Shown: positions 1 through 8,150 of the stretch, in pieces
How positions within the stretch are numbered: position 1 is the first letter of the stretch
Layout: each line of letters opens with the position of its first letter
DNA from: Stieleria marina
GTDB lineage: Bacteria > Planctomycetota > Planctomycetia > Pirellulales > Pirellulaceae
DNA length: 64,000 nucleotides
Direction of reading: 5' to 3'
Assembly (NCBI GenBank): GCA_007741555.1
Contig: CP036526.1
Span: 4,340,001-4,404,000, forward strand
The notes under the pieces: model-generated
Database searches by the model: none
Told to the model about the DNA's origin: nothing
The model's input: the letters and a program-made list of their open reading frames with translations, nothing else
Position numbers and translations under genes: made by a program

Positions 1-19
1 TTAAATTGAGCAACGCACT

Positions 20-586
20 GTGAAACGCATCATCGGTTCCCTGCTGGTTCTTTGCCTATTGAGTGGATCGCTAGTTGCTGGTGACTGGGATCCGAATGAC
101 GATACGTTTGATCCAAGTATCAAATCGGTTGTAGTTGAAAACACGACCTGGCTGGGCGACCCATCTCCCTTCGTTCATCTGGGGATACCGCGAACTGGCT
201 ATACCCACGTCAACCAGACCAACTGGGATGGGTTCGATCCGTCCGTCCAAATCTCTTTGATGGTTCCGCTGAAACCGGGAGAGACCAAGCCACGCGCAGG
301 CGGAATGCTAATGATGAATCAAGCCCAGACGACGGAACTGATTCAGGTCATTGAGGGCGCGCTGAAGTCCGAGCCAAAAGAAGAGCGAATTCAGATCAAA
401 ACAGGAATGAAGGATGCTGACTGGGCGTTGACGTTTGCGACAGACAAAGAGAGCCGATTTCTTCAGCTGGAAAATAAGACCAAAGACAAAGTCGACGCCT
501 ATCGTTTCTCGATCAATGCATCAAAAAAGCTGCTCGGAGCCATTCGCCATTCGTTGAAACAGCTGGAGTCGACGATCAAGAAGTAA
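20..586 (+). CDS. Hypothetical secreted protein
   Basis: This 188-residue protein starts at a GTG codon. Its N-terminus is a clear Sec signal peptide: basic MKR, then a leucine-rich core ending LVAG, so the product is probably exported. The mature part is hydrophilic, with several Trp and Asp residues near the start and many Lys and Glu residues in the second half. I recognise no domain or catalytic motif. The gene lies at the window edge, so its upstream partners are not visible. It ends in a TAA and is followed by about 490 bases without a convincing gene. Function unknown. Confidence 0.7.
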   Translation: MKRIIGSLLVLCLLSGSLVAGDWDPNDDTFDPSIKSVVVENTTWLGDPSPFVHLGIPRTGYTHVNQTNWDGFDPSVQISLMVPLKPGETKPRAGGMLMMNQAQTTELIQVIEGALKSEPKEERIQIKTGMKDADWALTFATDKESRFLQLENKTKDKVDAYRFSINASKKLLGAIRHSLKQLESTIKK

Positions 587-1077
587 ACGTGCGTTATGCA
601 CGAATCGTTTCCAAAGACACCGCAGATCAGCATCAACCTGCGCCAACGCCGTTCGATCACACCAGCGTCCGTCACTAGCAATTGCGTCCCTTCAGCGATG
701 CGTCGCACTTTCATCAGTCCGCCTTCCACGAAGTCGCGAGCCAATCGGAAAACAAACGCGGGTCAGGTGCGCTTCGGCCTCCCCATGGCACTCCCCAAGC
801 TCGAGTGAGCCAAAGATTCAATAGTTAGCCACCAAAAGAATAAATGAAACGGTACCTGCACCTTTTTTCTCGCGATTGATGCTTTCGGTTGAAAACCGAA
901 AACCTAGTTTGACCCCGGCGAATGCCCCCCACGCCTTGCGATCGTTCCAGCAGCAATTCCGCGTCAGCGGTAACAATCATGCGAGCATCTCCGCAAGATC
1001 GAAGGCAGGCCGTAAGGTCAAAAGGCCGGCCGATTCGCCTTTCCAAAATGTGATTGTGCTTTGAGCACGAAGGCGGC
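587..1077. other. Intergenic stretch, no supported gene
   Basis: About 490 bases separate the first secreted protein from the minus-strand hydrolase. Short open frames exist on both strands, but none has a start with a ribosome-binding site, a recognisable motif or a signal peptide. I see no tRNA, terminator or strong repeat here. Confidence 0.5.
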
Positions 1078-2151
1078 CTACTTTTTCAACAACTGGATCT
1101 TGTCCGCAATTCCGCGTTCGTACTTTCGAAGACTCGATTCACTTAACGATACGCTTGGCTGCTGCTTGAGGTGCTGATCCAAGAAGAGTAACGTGGCCGC
1201 GCGCGAAATGCGTTGAACGTCCTCACGTCGTGAAGCCAACGCTTCGGAAAGTCGGTTTGATCGGCGTGACTTGCTCCCGGTCGAATCGGAGAACGAAAGG
1301 TGGTTCGCGTTGTTGATCCACAAAAGGTGATGTGGGCCATCTGGCCACCATTGAAATCCGACTTTGCGGTGTTCTGGCTGAAAGTTTTGCTGTTTATCTT
1401 TGCTGCCGGATATTCCTAGCAACGGAACACAAATCGACGCATAGCTCTCTTTTAAGAAAAACGGATCACCTGGTCCCTGAGGTGAAAGGGCCACTCCGCA
1501 TCGAATCCGTTTGTCGTGCAAGTCCGGTCCGAGTCCCCGGCCGTTGACGATTCGTGGCCGCATCCAATCCAGTGCTGGGCGTGCGCCACAAACGACTAGC
1601 GTCGTAAATGCACCAAATGAATGCCCCATTGCCCCGATTCGTTTCAAGTCAAAATGATTGTGGAGCTGCGTGTGTTCACCATTCCATCGCATCACCTGAT
1701 CGATTGCGAAACTGACGTCTTTTGGACGGTTCAAGACTTCGTCAGAGTCTCGAGTCATCGCGGCGATCGTTTTTCCGATGCGCAATCCCCCTGCCAAAGC
1801 CTGCTTTGTGTTACTGCCGACATGTTCGATGCAGACGACGATGTAACCATGTGTCGCTAGGTGCCGTGCCTGTGCGAAATTGGCATCTCGGTTGCCACCG
1901 GCGCCGTGTGAAACGATCACGACGGGAAAAGGTCCCGGTCCATACGGAACGTGAACCTTCAACGGGACCGTTCGGTTATCACGTTCTGGATCGACTATTG
2001 AAGGAAAATCAATCTCGGATGAGCTAAGGCTTCCGTGCGCAGAAAGATCTATTGTCGTGCCGCTCCGAACATCTTGTGCAATGCCTGCCGAAGCCGTTGA
2101 AAATAGCGCTACCGATAGCACGAATCGAATTGGGATCGTTTGCATACTCAT
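1078..2151 (-). CDS. Secreted alpha/beta hydrolase (PAF-acetylhydrolase II / dienelactone hydrolase-like)
   Basis: A 357-residue alpha/beta hydrolase, probably a lipase or esterase acting outside the cytoplasm. The chosen ATG at 2151 gives a good signal peptide ending SAGIAQ; an upstream in-frame start at 2256 would bury it. Residues 76-82 (VVIVSHG) form the oxyanion strand-loop. GHSFG at 176-180 is the nucleophile elbow with Ser178. A later stretch reading GISGSKD fits the acid strand, and NANHLSF carries the likely catalytic His. The layout matches the PAF-acetylhydrolase isoform II group. The substrate cannot be read from sequence. It stands alone, with repeat-rich DNA upstream. Confidence 0.8.
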   Translation of the reverse strand: MSMQTIPIRFVLSVALFSTASAGIAQDVRSGTTIDLSAHGSLSSSEIDFPSIVDPERDNRTVPLKVHVPYGPGPFPVVIVSHGAGGNRDANFAQARHLATHGYIVVCIEHVGSNTKQALAGGLRIGKTIAAMTRDSDEVLNRPKDVSFAIDQVMRWNGEHTQLHNHFDLKRIGAMGHSFGAFTTLVVCGARPALDWMRPRIVNGRGLGPDLHDKRIRCGVALSPQGPGDPFFLKESYASICVPLLGISGSKDKQQNFQPEHRKVGFQWWPDGPHHLLWINNANHLSFSDSTGSKSRRSNRLSEALASRREDVQRISRAATLLFLDQHLKQQPSVSLSESSLRKYERGIADKIQLLKK

Positions 2152-2266
2152 CGCATCCACTCGTGTCGTCGACTTTATCAGCTTGAAGAATCCTATCGAC
2201 GATCTATTCGGTCGCTGCCTGAATTTCTTGGGAAGAAAAAGTACTTTCGTAGTCACAAGTTTTCCG

Positions 2267-2302
2267 GAGTCCTAAAAAGGGGACGAGTCCTAAAAAGGGG
2301 AC
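2267..2302. repeat. Two tandem 18-bp units containing TAAAAAGGGGAC
   Basis: Two perfect head-to-tail copies of an 18-bp unit (GAGTCCTAAAAAGGGGAC) lie at 2267-2284 and 2285-2302, upstream of the hydrolase start. The AAAAGGGGNC core is shared with the array at 2594-2664 beside the RAYT remnant and with single copies near 6251 and 7230. Confidence 0.8.
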
Positions 2303-2593
2303 GGGGGCAATAGTGTTCGGCACGGCGATTGCTGTGCTGCGTGCTTTGCGATGATATCAACTTTGCAGAATTTGAAACTGTCGGTGCCCGTTTGAATTGT
2401 TGCCCGACTGATTTATCAATCCATGAAACTCCGCCGACTTGCTCGATACTCGAAAGCAATGAGGGCACCGAATGTGAAACGCGAAACGCATGCATGAACT
2501 CTTTTCAGTTTGCGGTCTGGTCAGGCATTTGGTGGACGCGATGCTTGGGGTGCTATGCCCACGAAAACAAAGAAAACATCGAAACGCTCCAAG

Positions 2594-2664
2594 AAACGCT
2601 TAAAAGGGGTCAAACGCTTAAAAGGGGTCAAACGCTTAAAAGGGGTCAACGCTTAAAAGGGGTC
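2594..2664. repeat. Four tandem copies of an 18-bp unit, AAACGCTTAAAAGGGGTC
   Basis: Units lie at 2594-2611, 2612-2629, 2630-2647 and 2648-2664. The first three are identical and the last lacks one A. The final unit contains the stop codon of the adjacent minus-strand RAYT gene, so the array begins exactly at the transposase 3' end. This looks like repeat expansion at a RAYT-associated element. Confidence 0.9.
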
Positions 2665-3100
2665 AGGCCTCTTTGTTTGCTCCTGATGGCAAGTTGCGGA
2701 CTCGCGGTCGGCCGCGTGGTCGCATGGTGGATTCTAAATTCAGCCGACGTGCAATCGACTCGACCCAACCTTCGTCACCAAGTGGTTGACCTCGTTGCGC
2801 ACAAAGCTGCACGGCTTCGAGCTCAGGCTTTGACAATGCTTCGTTGACGCGGCGGACCCAGTTCGGCAATCTTGCTAGCGGCCATGTCGAAAGCAGCTTT
2901 GGGGCAGGCTCCGGCTTTTGCAACCAACGCCACAGCGACCCCCATCGCCAGTCTTCCGCTCGCTTGACCAGTCCAGCACGGAGTGCATTCCGCTCAACGT
3001 AGCGACAAACGACGAAAAAGTGTTCGTCATCTTGAATCGGGAAGCTCTTGTATCGTTGCTGATAAACGTGTCCCATTCCGCTGGTTTTGTTGTTCCACAC
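2663..3100 (-). pseudogene. REP-associated tyrosine transposase (RAYT), 5'-truncated
   Basis: This frame encodes the C-terminal part of a RAYT (Y1 transposase / IS200-like family). It is recognisable from GHVYQQRYKSFPIQDDEHF followed by CRYVERNALRAGLV and WRWGSLWRWL. The family catalyses single-strand transposition of REP elements, using an N-terminal HUH motif and a catalytic Tyr. The HUH half is absent: reading upstream from 3100 the frame meets a TGA after about 16 more sense codons (about 3148-3150), and the apparent GTG start sits inside the conserved domain. I infer a decaying copy. Its stop codon overlaps the first unit of the adjoining 18-bp repeat array. Confidence 0.8.
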
Positions 3101-3234
3101 AGTGCGCGTGTTCTGCCGCGCGTGCGTGTCTTCGTCGGGGACGAAGGATCACCGCGACGGGTTCCAATTCCTAACCGGCGGCGAGTTTGCGATTTTGGAA
3201 AGGCGTGCGGCGGTGGCTCAGGAACTTTGTGCGC

Positions 3235-3642
3235 TTAGCTTGGATAGCCGTGGTCGATGATGCGTTTCATTGCGGCGAGGGTTTCTTTGCTGACGTGGTG
3301 TTCGATGCCTTCGCTGTCGATTTCGGCGGTTTGGGGGCTGACGCCGATGGCTTCTAGAAATGATCGGACGATTTCGTGGCGTTTACGCGACGCGGTTGCC
3401 AGTCGCTTGCCGGCCGTTGTCAATTCGATCGGCTGATAGGGTTTCGTCGTCACTAGACCATCACGCTGCATTCTCGCTACGGTGTTGTTGACCGTCGCGT
3501 GCGTGACCGCAAAATGATTGACCAGGTCCATCGATCGGCACACGCCGCTAGCGTCGATCGCCTTCGCGATCGCTTCTACGTAGTCCTCCGCCACCTCGCT
3601 CGCGTGGTCATCGCGTGTTCGCTTATGAACTCGTTCGGCCAA
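3235..3642 (-). CDS. mntR: MntR/DtxR-family metal-dependent transcriptional regulator
   Basis: A 135-residue regulator of the DtxR/MntR family. These are homodimeric repressors that bind Mn or Fe and shut off metal uptake genes. Residues about 20-65 form the winged helix-turn-helix (VEAIAKAI..SMDLVNHFAVTHATVNNTVARM). The following RHEIVRSFLEAIGV and GIEHHVS carry the His and Glu residues typical of the metal site. Length fits MntR, which lacks the SH3-like third domain of DtxR. No transporter is adjacent. The 250-bp upstream region contains two palindromes reminiscent of DtxR-type operators, so autoregulation is plausible. The mntR symbol rests on family resemblance only. Confidence 0.85.
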   Translation of the reverse strand: MAERVHKRTRDDHASEVAEDYVEAIAKAIDASGVCRSMDLVNHFAVTHATVNNTVARMQRDGLVTTKPYQPIELTTAGKRLATASRKRHEIVRSFLEAIGVSPQTAEIDSEGIEHHVSKETLAAMKRIIDHGYPS

Positions 3643-3783
3643 AACTGAATCTCAAGCAGGGAAAAGAGGGACGATCGAATTTCCCTGCCGCTGATTGGCT
3701 GGAAAACTAACGGCTCCCATCTTAACGAACCGAGAATTTCCCCAGTACCCCTTCCTAAATACCGCCGTGCCTCTTATTCTTGC

Positions 3784-3809
3784 CGTAAGTTAGCCGCAGC
3801 TAACTTACG
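3784..3809. promoter_or_regulatory. Palindrome, candidate operator (11-bp arms)
   Basis: CGTAAGTTAGC and GCTAACTTACG are exact reverse complements separated by CGCA. The site lies between the MntR/DtxR gene and the DUF1559 gene. The GTTAGC...GCTAAC core resembles known DtxR/IdeR boxes (TTAGGTTAGCCTAACCTAA). Assignment as the regulator's operator is inference. Confidence 0.55.
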
Positions 3810-3867
3810 ATCCGAAGCGAATTCGCACACCGAGGAGCGACCGCTTTGGTTTTTACTTGGCCCCTTA

Positions 3868-3885
3868 AGTTAGCCGCGGCTAACT
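3868..3885. promoter_or_regulatory. Second palindrome with the same core, candidate operator
   Basis: AGTTAGC-CGCG-GCTAACT repeats the core of the palindrome at 3784-3809, 70 bases upstream of it in the same gap and 30 bases before the start of the DUF1559 gene. Two copies of one palindrome in a divergent promoter region suggest a pair of protein-binding sites. Confidence 0.5.
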
Positions 3886-3915
3886 CCAAATAGCCCCTTG
3901 TCATCTGGAGAAGAG

Positions 3916-5049
3916 ATGAATCACGACGAACTGTTTCGCCAACCAAGTCGATCGGTGGCGGGCGTGCGAAAGCACGTGCAAATCCAACCGCGCGGTTTTA
4001 CGCTGGTCGAACTGCTGGTCGTGATTTCGATCATCGGCATTTTGGTGGGACTGATGCTGCCCGCCGTGCAAGCTGCCCGCGAAGCCGCTCGGCGTATGTC
4101 ATGCAGCAATAACCTGCGGCAAATCGGACTTGCCAGCCATAACTATCATTCGGCATTCAAACGGCTTCCCGCTGGATACGTTTCATACGCAACGAACAGC
4201 GGCATCGCTCCACCGAGCGTGATGATGGATGCGGTGACCTGGGATGCGGGGCCAGGATGGGGCTGGGGAGCGGGAATTTTGCCTTATGCAGAGGGAAACG
4301 CGATCGCGGGCGGGCTGCGCATGGATCATCCGATCTGGTCCTCGGTCAACGAGGACGCGATAGGCTCTCGCGTGCCCCTGTTTCTGTGCCCCAGCACGAC
4401 GGGCGGCGATGATGCATTTCTGATCGCGGACTCTGCCAACAATCCGCTGTCGATTGATGGACGCCAAGTCAGGGTCGGACGCAGTCACTATGTGGCCAGC
4501 CACGGTCAAGAGAGCTGCTGGGGCGAATGCGGTTCCGTAGCCACCGGCGAAGTCTTTACGAACATCTACACGTCGGCGACCAAGATCGTCCCAATCGACG
4601 GGGATGCCGGACGCGTCGCCGATGGTCCGTTCTTTCGCAATTCCCGCACACGTTTTCGAGATGTTCAAGACGGTCTGAGTAACACGATCTTCTTTGGCGA
4701 GCACAGTTCTGCCTTGAGCGACAAGACTTGGGTGGGCGTCGTTCCGGGGGCGTTTACCCATCCGCGGTTTTCGTCACCCGAGAACGGACCGGACGCCGCG
4801 GCGACACTGACGCTTGTCCACGCCGGACCGTCGGGTGGCGAATTGGATATCACCGGCAGTCCCATTATTCATCCGGTTAACTTTCCGACTTACCACGTCG
4901 GGCAAATGTATTCTCAGCATCCCGGGGGCGGTTTCGTCTGCATGGGCGACGGGTCCGTGCGTTTCGTCAGCAACTTCGTCGATCTGTACTTGTGGGCCGA
5001 AATGTCCAGTATGGATGAACACGAAATCATCGATTGGGAGCAACTGTAA
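3916..5049 (+). CDS. DUF1559 / H-X9-DG prepilin-type protein
   Basis: A 377-residue pseudopilin-like protein of the DUF1559 family, greatly expanded in planctomycetes. GFTLVELLVVISIIGILVG is the type IV prepilin cleavage and methylation motif with its hydrophobic helix, about 30 residues in; AREAARRMSC and NNLRQIGLA follow as usual. Near the C-terminus, HPGGGFVCMGDGSVRF is the H-X9-DG signature. ATG at 3916 is preferred over an upstream TTG at 3898 because GGAG lies 5 bases before it. Likely anchored in the membrane through a type II secretion or pilus-like assembly. Its stop overlaps the start of the next gene, implying co-translation. Confidence 0.92.
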   Translation: MNHDELFRQPSRSVAGVRKHVQIQPRGFTLVELLVVISIIGILVGLMLPAVQAAREAARRMSCSNNLRQIGLASHNYHSAFKRLPAGYVSYATNSGIAPPSVMMDAVTWDAGPGWGWGAGILPYAEGNAIAGGLRMDHPIWSSVNEDAIGSRVPLFLCPSTTGGDDAFLIADSANNPLSIDGRQVRVGRSHYVASHGQESCWGECGSVATGEVFTNIYTSATKIVPIDGDAGRVADGPFFRNSRTRFRDVQDGLSNTIFFGEHSSALSDKTWVGVVPGAFTHPRFSSPENGPDAAATLTLVHAGPSGGELDITGSPIIHPVNFPTYHVGQMYSQHPGGGFVCMGDGSVRFVSNFVDLYLWAEMSSMDEHEIIDWEQL

Positions 5050-5411
5050 TGGAACGCAATCAACCACCCAAGTCTTTTGCACTGAAGCGGTCGAGTGCTG
5101 GGAAAATGATCGTTGGGGCAACGGTCATCGCCGCAATCATGGTCGCAGGTGCTTTCTGGTTCAGTCGATCGAAGGTCGAGCTAAGCAAGGACGACTACGC
5201 GATCACATTGGCGCTCTACCGCGTCTGCAATCAGCGTAGCGAACAAGGCCTAATCGAACTCGAAGCGGTTTGGCGCGAGTCGGAACCGCCCGAGAAAGAC
5301 ACGGCGTCTGGGCGAGTCATTCGATCCATCATCGCTGATGCTCGGTCTCAACAGTGGCAAGACGCCGCGCGAGCGTGCCGGCAAATCCTTGTCGACCAAG
5401 TTAAGCATTGA
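5049..5411 (+). CDS. Small membrane-anchored hypothetical protein
   Basis: A 120-residue protein whose ATG overlaps the stop of the DUF1559 gene (TAATG), so the two are probably translationally coupled. After a basic N-terminus there is one transmembrane segment at about residues 20-38 (MIVGATVIAAIMVAGAFWF), then a helical soluble domain with conserved-looking Cys, Trp and Arg residues. I recognise no family. Small membrane proteins or lipoproteins often follow DUF1559 genes in planctomycetes, so a shared envelope role is reasonable inference. Confidence 0.75.
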   Translation: MERNQPPKSFALKRSSAGKMIVGATVIAAIMVAGAFWFSRSKVELSKDDYAITLALYRVCNQRSEQGLIELEAVWRESEPPEKDTASGRVIRSIIADARSQQWQDAARACRQILVDQVKH

Positions 5412-5526
5412 CGGGATCGATCGACATTGCCTCTACGAGCAAACGCTCGCCCCTTCAGCACCGCTGAGACTGGCACCACTCTGTCGGGACCAGCTCGTGA
5501 TGATTGTCCTGACATGTGACGTGGTG

Positions 5527-5715
5527 CTACCAGCGATACCAAGTATGGTCATCGCTGCATTTGTGTTTTTGAGCAGTATTGTGCTCGCGAACGCATTCCT
5601 TTCCACAGGTCGGGCACTTTGACGTGCAATCCCATTCGGGCTTATTTTCGGGACGCTTAAAAAGCGTTTCCCCTTCTTCTGAATCGTCGTCGGACTGAGG
5701 TTTGTCATCGGTCAT
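5527..5715 (-). CDS. Small zinc-ribbon-like protein
   Basis: A 62-residue acidic protein. The first 25 residues are rich in Asp and Glu. The C-terminal half contains CTSKCPTCGKEC, then HNTAQKHKCSDDH, so five Cys and three His residues could form one or two zinc sites. ATG at 5715 is preferred over the in-frame ATG at 5730 because GAGAGAGCC precedes it. I recognise no named family. It is short but its composition and Cys spacing are unlike a random frame. Confidence 0.55.
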   Translation of the reverse strand: MTDDKPQSDDDSEEGETLFKRPENKPEWDCTSKCPTCGKECVREHNTAQKHKCSDDHTWYRW

Positions 5716-6109
5716 GATCGGCTCTCTCAACGTTTCGATTAGGTAGTCGGATGGTGCAACTAGTCTTAAAAGAAGCTCGGATACCTTGGGTCACCTGCGG
5801 CTACGCCGACGCCAAGTGACTTCGGCATATTCTCATGCGTTGGAGCTGGCGTGTCAATTTTTTAGCACAGCCGTTCAGGGCAAACCACTTTGTGAAACGG
5901 GGCGGTTGGGATCGCCGAGGATTGCGGCCCAGTGCCTCGCATTTCAGGCCATCGTTTGTCTGGTGTTGGATCGGCGGAACGATCGACAACACTGTTTACA
6001 CAAATGAAAGACTGATTTTCCCAGCACTGCTGTTTGAGCGCGGACGCCGCTGAACGCACTGCCACTATATTTCAGTCGCTCTTGGACGAACGAAGCATCC
6101 ACGGCGGGA
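5716..6109. other. Intergenic stretch, no supported gene
   Basis: Nearly 400 bases between the zinc-ribbon gene and the DUF2513 remnant. Overlapping short frames occur in several phases on both strands, and none has coherent composition or a usable start. I see no RNA gene or repeat. Confidence 0.5.
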
Positions 6110-6250
6110 CGTTTGGCCGCAACGCTCGGTGACTTTCTTGACCGCAAGTTGGGTCCAGATCTGGAACGAAGCTGAGCCTAGGTTTGCGTCGGCGAGTGCT
6201 TGCTTTGCGCTGGCCCAGATTTTGTCACTGACAAGGTTGTCGGCAAAGAT
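6110..6250 (-). pseudogene. Truncated duplicate of the DUF2513 gene
   Basis: Read on the minus strand this stretch encodes the last 40 or so residues of a DUF2513-like protein (ADNLVSDKIWASAKQAL, then SFQIWTQLAVKKVTERCG). It matches the C-terminus of the intact gene at 8962-9327 with only a few substitutions. The upstream two thirds are missing: similarity stops abruptly near 6250, where the sequence changes to a RAYT-type 3' end. The usual stop after RCG is also lost and the frame runs on. This is a broken copy. Confidence 0.8.
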
Positions 6251-6335
6251 TAAAAGGGGTTAGGCCACTTTGTTTTCTTCTGCCGTCAAGTTGCGGACTC
6301 GCGGTCGGCCGTGTGGTCGCTTTTTGAAGAATTTC
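6251..6335 (-). pseudogene. RAYT 3'-end remnant
   Basis: The minus strand encodes RPHGRPRVRNLTAEENKVA and a stop, followed by ACCCCTTTT. This matches the C-terminus of the truncated RAYT at 2663-3100 (RGRPRVRNLPSGANKEA, then the same stop and repeat core). No further RAYT sequence can be followed upstream. It is a transposase scar directly abutting the DUF2513 fragment. Confidence 0.75.
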
Positions 6336-6399
6336 GCGCGCACGTTCCCGCGGTTGAGTGCGTAATCCAGTCCGCCTGCTTTGTCAGCTCTTGGTGGTC

Positions 6400-6422
6400 G
6401 TGACATCCTGAGAGGATGTCAC
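6400..6422. repeat. Perfect 10-bp-arm palindrome
   Basis: GTGACATCCT and AGGATGTCAC are exact reverse complements around a GAG loop. No T-run follows on either strand, so it is not an obvious terminator. It sits between the RAYT scar and the next hypothetical gene and could be a hairpin element or a protein-binding site. Confidence 0.7.
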
Positions 6423-6675
6423 CGTCATCTGTGACCCTTGACCACGTCATTCTGCGTCAACCCGTAGCTCCAACTGTGCGAAAATGTCGCTCTCTTGCGC
6501 GCTTATTTGCGCGTCACCCAATTGACGGTTCTTAACGCCACGCTCGCAAGCGATGAATCGCCTGTCGACACCGTATTGGTACACGCCTTGCATCCCGTTA
6601 CTCATTCTATCTCTAGCCGAGTGTAGTGAGTTCTTTTGTTCGCGTTTCATTTTCATGAAAGTGTGAGGAGATGTT

Positions 6676-7092
6676 ATGAGTAGTGACCAAGCTGGCAAGA
6701 TAATCCGGTGCACATCTGATGGTGACGTAACTACGAACACCGAAGATGCCGTGTTGACGGAAATAGGAGGCGAGAAGGAGTCAGGCACGATTCAGGCGGC
6801 AGTTGCTTCTCATATCAACTGGTACTTCTCCTCCGGCGATGGCGACGAAATTTTGTTCAAACAAGGCGTGAAAGCCATGAAGAATTGTGGGGTCAACGTA
6901 GTCAAAGAAAAGTATCCTTTTGCCTTTGGGCGGGTGTCCGATCATCTTGTGACGTGGTGGGCGAAGAAGACACGTGGCAACGGGCAATACACCCACCAAT
7001 GTGTACTGCAAGTGTCTGGTCTTCGTATTTCTGTTTGCATTGAAAACAGGGATCAAATTTGGGATGAGCTAAAGCGTTTGATCGGCGCATGA
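6676..7092 (+). CDS. Hypothetical protein
   Basis: A 138-residue soluble protein with no signal peptide or membrane segment. The start is well supported: GAGGAG lies 6 bases before the ATG. The N-terminal 35 residues are polar, with Thr, Asp and Glu. The rest contains HINWYF, SDHLVTWWAKK and RISVCIENRDQIWDELKRLIG, suggesting a small alpha/beta domain. I do not recognise the family. It lies among transposase scars and other orphan genes, consistent with an accessory gene. Confidence 0.65.
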   Translation: MSSDQAGKIIRCTSDGDVTTNTEDAVLTEIGGEKESGTIQAAVASHINWYFSSGDGDEILFKQGVKAMKNCGVNVVKEKYPFAFGRVSDHLVTWWAKKTRGNGQYTHQCVLQVSGLRISVCIENRDQIWDELKRLIGA

Positions 7093-7227
7093 AGAATGTA
7101 CCGAAGCTTGGAATCGAAGTATGATGATTCAAGGCTGTCGCGGGGTAGCTGAACAGCCCTGCTCGGTTAGGCGAGTGGTGCCACTTCCGGCCTGCGTATG
7201 CGTTAGCATTTCGTCTACACCGCGAAA

Positions 7228-7250
7228 TGCTAAAAAGGGGCAAAGAGGCC
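7228..7250. repeat. Single AAAAAGGGGC-type repeat, probable RAYT-associated scar
   Basis: The sequence TAAAAAGGGGCAAAGAGGCC resembles the DNA at the RAYT 3' end near 2655-2680 (TTAAAAGGGGTCAGGCCTCT). No coding remnant can be followed beside it. I read it as another trace of the same repeat family. Confidence 0.4.
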
Positions 7251-7362
7251 TGCCCGCTTTGATGTGTTCCCTCTGAGCCAAAAGGGCCCACAAAATGCGC
7301 CCCTGATTTAGTCCCATTCAGCCTAGAGAATGGAAACCGCAAATCACCCAAAGGACGCTCAA

Positions 7363-7899
7363 ATGAAATTCGACGAGTGGATATTGGTCGGACAACTAGT
7401 TGCAACTGCGTTTACTGGAGCCGCCGGCGCGATCTTGGCTCTTGCAGTCTACCGTCTGACATCTCGCCAAAGAGAAGACGCCTGGGACCATCATTTCGCT
7501 TCGATTCATCATTCTTTTTGGGATGATCCGGACTACCAACAAGTGCGAGAGTGGGTCGCTTCACCAAAATCGTATGTTGAACTTAGCGAGGTGCTGGCCA
7601 AGCGACGGTCGGCAGAGGCACAACAGCAACTAACGAGCGATGAGTACAAGAAGCTGGACCAGCTAGACAAGTTTCTAAATCTACTGGCAAGAGTGGTTGC
7701 CTTGAACCGTAAAAAGGGCGGCAAGAACGATGGGCTCGTCAACGCATTGTTCTTCGTCTACTGGGCGAAACGTGTCACCGATAGCAGTTCGATGGGGTCG
7801 GAGGATGCAAATCAGTACGACGATCTTTATTGGTATGTCGAAACCTACTACCGCGAATTCTGGAGCTACTTTCAGTCGCAGGCCAAGTCTGTAACGTAA
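7363..7899 (+). CDS. Membrane-anchored hypothetical protein
   Basis: A 178-residue protein. ATG at 7363 is preferred to the frame's first ATG at 7330 because AAAGGACG precedes it and the protein then begins directly before its single membrane segment, about residues 8-30 (VGQLVATAFTGAAGAILALAV). A cytoplasmic helical domain follows, rich in aromatic and charged residues (WDHHFASIHHSFWDDPDYQQV, and near the end DLYWYVETYYREFW). The pattern resembles small conserved DUF4760-like membrane proteins, but that is a weak impression. Function unknown. Confidence 0.7.
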   Translation: MKFDEWILVGQLVATAFTGAAGAILALAVYRLTSRQREDAWDHHFASIHHSFWDDPDYQQVREWVASPKSYVELSEVLAKRRSAEAQQQLTSDEYKKLDQLDKFLNLLARVVALNRKKGGKNDGLVNALFFVYWAKRVTDSSSMGSEDANQYDDLYWYVETYYREFWSYFQSQAKSVT

Positions 7900-8150
7900 C
7901 CTAAGAACAGCTCTTTATCGAATCCTAGCGAAAGGCAAGACTGAGACAGCTTTCACCTTTGGACCACAACGCAATCGACACGAGCGTCGAGGGGGTCTCT
8001 GTGACTACTCGCCACGACATCGTCATCGGAAGTAAAGGCGACGCCGATCAGGATTCTGCCCCAACTGTCTGGCGTCTGTTGGCACATCACGACCGAGCGT
8101 GACGTTGTCGCAAGCCGCGTTACAAGTTGGGTGCTTCCCGGGTTGCGTTC

